Part shown: positions 13,755-14,771 of the stretch, piece after piece
Layout: every line of letters begins with the position of its first letter
Numbering within the stretch: the stretch's first letter is position 1
Assembly (NCBI GenBank): GCA_910585555.1
Contig: CAJUFU010000012.1
Location: 1 to 14,771, forward strand
Source: an uncultured Lachnospiraceae bacterium
GTDB lineage: Bacteria; Bacillota; Clostridia; Lachnospirales; Lachnospiraceae
Direction: 5' to 3'
Length of the DNA stretch: 14,771 nucleotides
Program-made: the position numbers and the translations under genes
The notes under the pieces: generated by a model
Told to the model about the DNA's origin: nothing
What the model saw: only the letters and a program-made list of their open reading frames with translations
Database searches by the model: none

Positions 13755-13778
13755 TGGCATGACACAAGTGTCATGCCA
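13755..13778. repeat. Perfect 11-bp inverted repeat across the murA stop codon
   Basis: TGGCATGACAC (13755-13765) and GTGTCATGCCA (13768-13778) are exact inverted copies separated by AA. In RNA this gives a 10-bp stem with a 4-base loop that contains the murA UGA stop. It ends one base before the GAGG ribosome site of ftsQ. No U-tract follows on either strand, so it is not an ordinary terminator. A dimeric operator or a translation-coupling hairpin are the alternatives. Confidence 0.75.
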
Positions 13779-14737
13779 GTTCAATATCCGCCCCCAGCTG
13801 CCGAAGGCTTAAGGAGATGTCCTCATATCCCCTGTCAATAAAATGACGGTTCGTCACGATACTGGTGCCCTCCGCCGCCAGGGCCGCCGCCACTAAGGCC
13901 GCCCCGCCCCGCAGTTCCTTTGCCTCCACAATGGCACCGTGCAGACCGTCTGCAGGACGAATATAGGCTTTGGCTCCCTGTATGGTTATGTCCGCTCCCA
14001 TCCGGCGAAGTTCCGGCACGATTCTATACCTGTTCTCAAATACCGTCTCCCGAATCCAGCCAACGGACCCAGAAAGCACCATCGCCACCATAAAAAGCGA
14101 CTGTAAATCCGTAGGAAACCCCGGATAACATGCTGTCACCAGTTCTTCTTCCAAGGGCTTTAAGGCTCTGCCTGACACCAGTATCCCGTCCTTTTCACAG
14201 ACCACCTCTGTCCCCATCTTTCTGGCACAGGCAAGCACGCTCTCCATATGGCTACAGGGCGCATCCTGCAAAAATACCTTGCCGCCGGCACACATACAGG
14301 CCGCCAGATAAGTGCCTGCCACAATCCTGTCCGCCGGCACACGAAACCGTACGGGATGAAGCTTTTGTACCCCTTCGATGCGCAGCCGGTCCGTGCCGGC
14401 CCCTTCAATCTTTGCCCCAGCGCTCTGCAGGAAATCGCACAGAACCTGAATCTCCGGTTCCCTGGCCGCCGGATGGATGAGGGTGGTGCCCTGGGCCAGC
14501 ACTGCCGCCAACACCAGATTCTCCGTCACCCCCACACTGACAAAGGGCAGTTCATGTACAGCACCTGTAAGCCTCCCTGCCTGTGCGCAAAACCCCCTCT
14601 CGTCCTCCACGATCTCCACCCCCATACGGCGCAGGGCGCGCAGATGAAGATCTATAGGTCTTTTGCCGATCACACAGCCGCCAGGATATTCCATACTGAC
14701 GCTGCCTGCCCTGGCAAGCAGGGCCCCCAAGAGCATG
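13771..14737 (-). CDS. murA: UDP-N-acetylglucosamine 1-carboxyvinyltransferase, 5' end missing
   Basis: This enzyme transfers enolpyruvate from PEP to UDP-GlcNAc, the first committed step of peptidoglycan synthesis. The 321 residues present correspond to about residue 98 to the end of E. coli MurA. Visible are 'PGGCVIGKRP' with the PEP-binding, fosfomycin-target Cys, 'REPEIQ', 'GTDRLRIEGV', 'GFPTDLQ' with the catalytic Asp, 'ETVFENRY' and 'ELRGGAAL' with the active-site Arg. About 95 N-terminal residues are missing because the contig ends in adapter at 14738. Any MCSSDL-like N-terminus translated across that junction is an artefact. It is the first gene of the murA-ftsQ-ftsZ group. Confidence 0.95.
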
Positions 14738-14771
14738 AGATCGGAAGAGCACACGTCTGAACTCCAGTCAC
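14738..14771 (+). other. Illumina TruSeq adapter sequence (artefact)
   Basis: The last 34 bases, beginning AGATCGGAAGAGCACACGTC, match the standard Illumina TruSeq index-side adapter from its first base through the final CAGTCAC. The junction falls inside murA. It is untrimmed library sequence, not genome. Confidence 0.99.

Overview
The window looks like one contig from a spore-forming, low-to-mid GC member of the Clostridia, most likely a Lachnospiraceae. The basis is gene content and order: murA-ftsQ-ftsZ running into spoIIGA-sigE, with sigG, a YlmC/YmxH-family gene and nrdR close by. Shine-Dalgarno sites are strong and GGAGG-like, and several promoters are near sigma-A consensus. Family-level placement is inference. 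Almost every gene is on the minus strand; only sigG is on the plus strand.

Right to left, in the direction of transcription: positions 14738-14771 are not biological. They match the Illumina TruSeq adapter exactly. The adjoining murA lacks its 5' end and would be extended by a false N-terminus if the adapter were translated. murA is followed by ftsQ/divIB, with a perfect palindrome at the junction, and by ftsZ with its own promoter and a TTG start. The ftsZ 3' region holds a tandem 22-bp repeat, a hairpin and a strong terminator. Next come spoIIGA (GTG start, long-spacer promoter) and sigE, translationally coupled, which encode the protease and precursor of the mother-cell sigma-E switch. A 664-residue REC/HD-GYP/GGDEF-type c-di-GMP protein sits immediately after sigE, between sigE and sigG. 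sigG is convergent with it and shares a hairpin terminator.

Left of sigG are a zinc-ribbon/single-pass membrane/SH3 protein, a ylmC-like sporulation gene whose ribosome-binding site is buried in a long hairpin, and nrdR behind a perfect-consensus sigma-A promoter. A shikimate cluster follows (yqeG-aroE-aroK-aroQ), ending in a strong terminator. Last is a carbohydrate ABC transporter locus: a solute-binding lipoprotein and the start of a permease. The final ~50 bases of the permease do not look like the family, so the left contig end may be a repeat or an assembly join.

No intergenic stretch exceeds 300 bases. I saw no tRNA, rRNA, CRISPR array, transposase or prophage gene. Most of the window is well-known housekeeping and sporulation machinery. 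The items most worth a second look are the c-di-GMP protein inside the sporulation sigma cluster, the RBS-occluding hairpin before ylmC, the ftsZ downstream repeat unit, the murA/ftsQ palindrome and the two suspicious contig ends. I found no clearly new multi-gene system.
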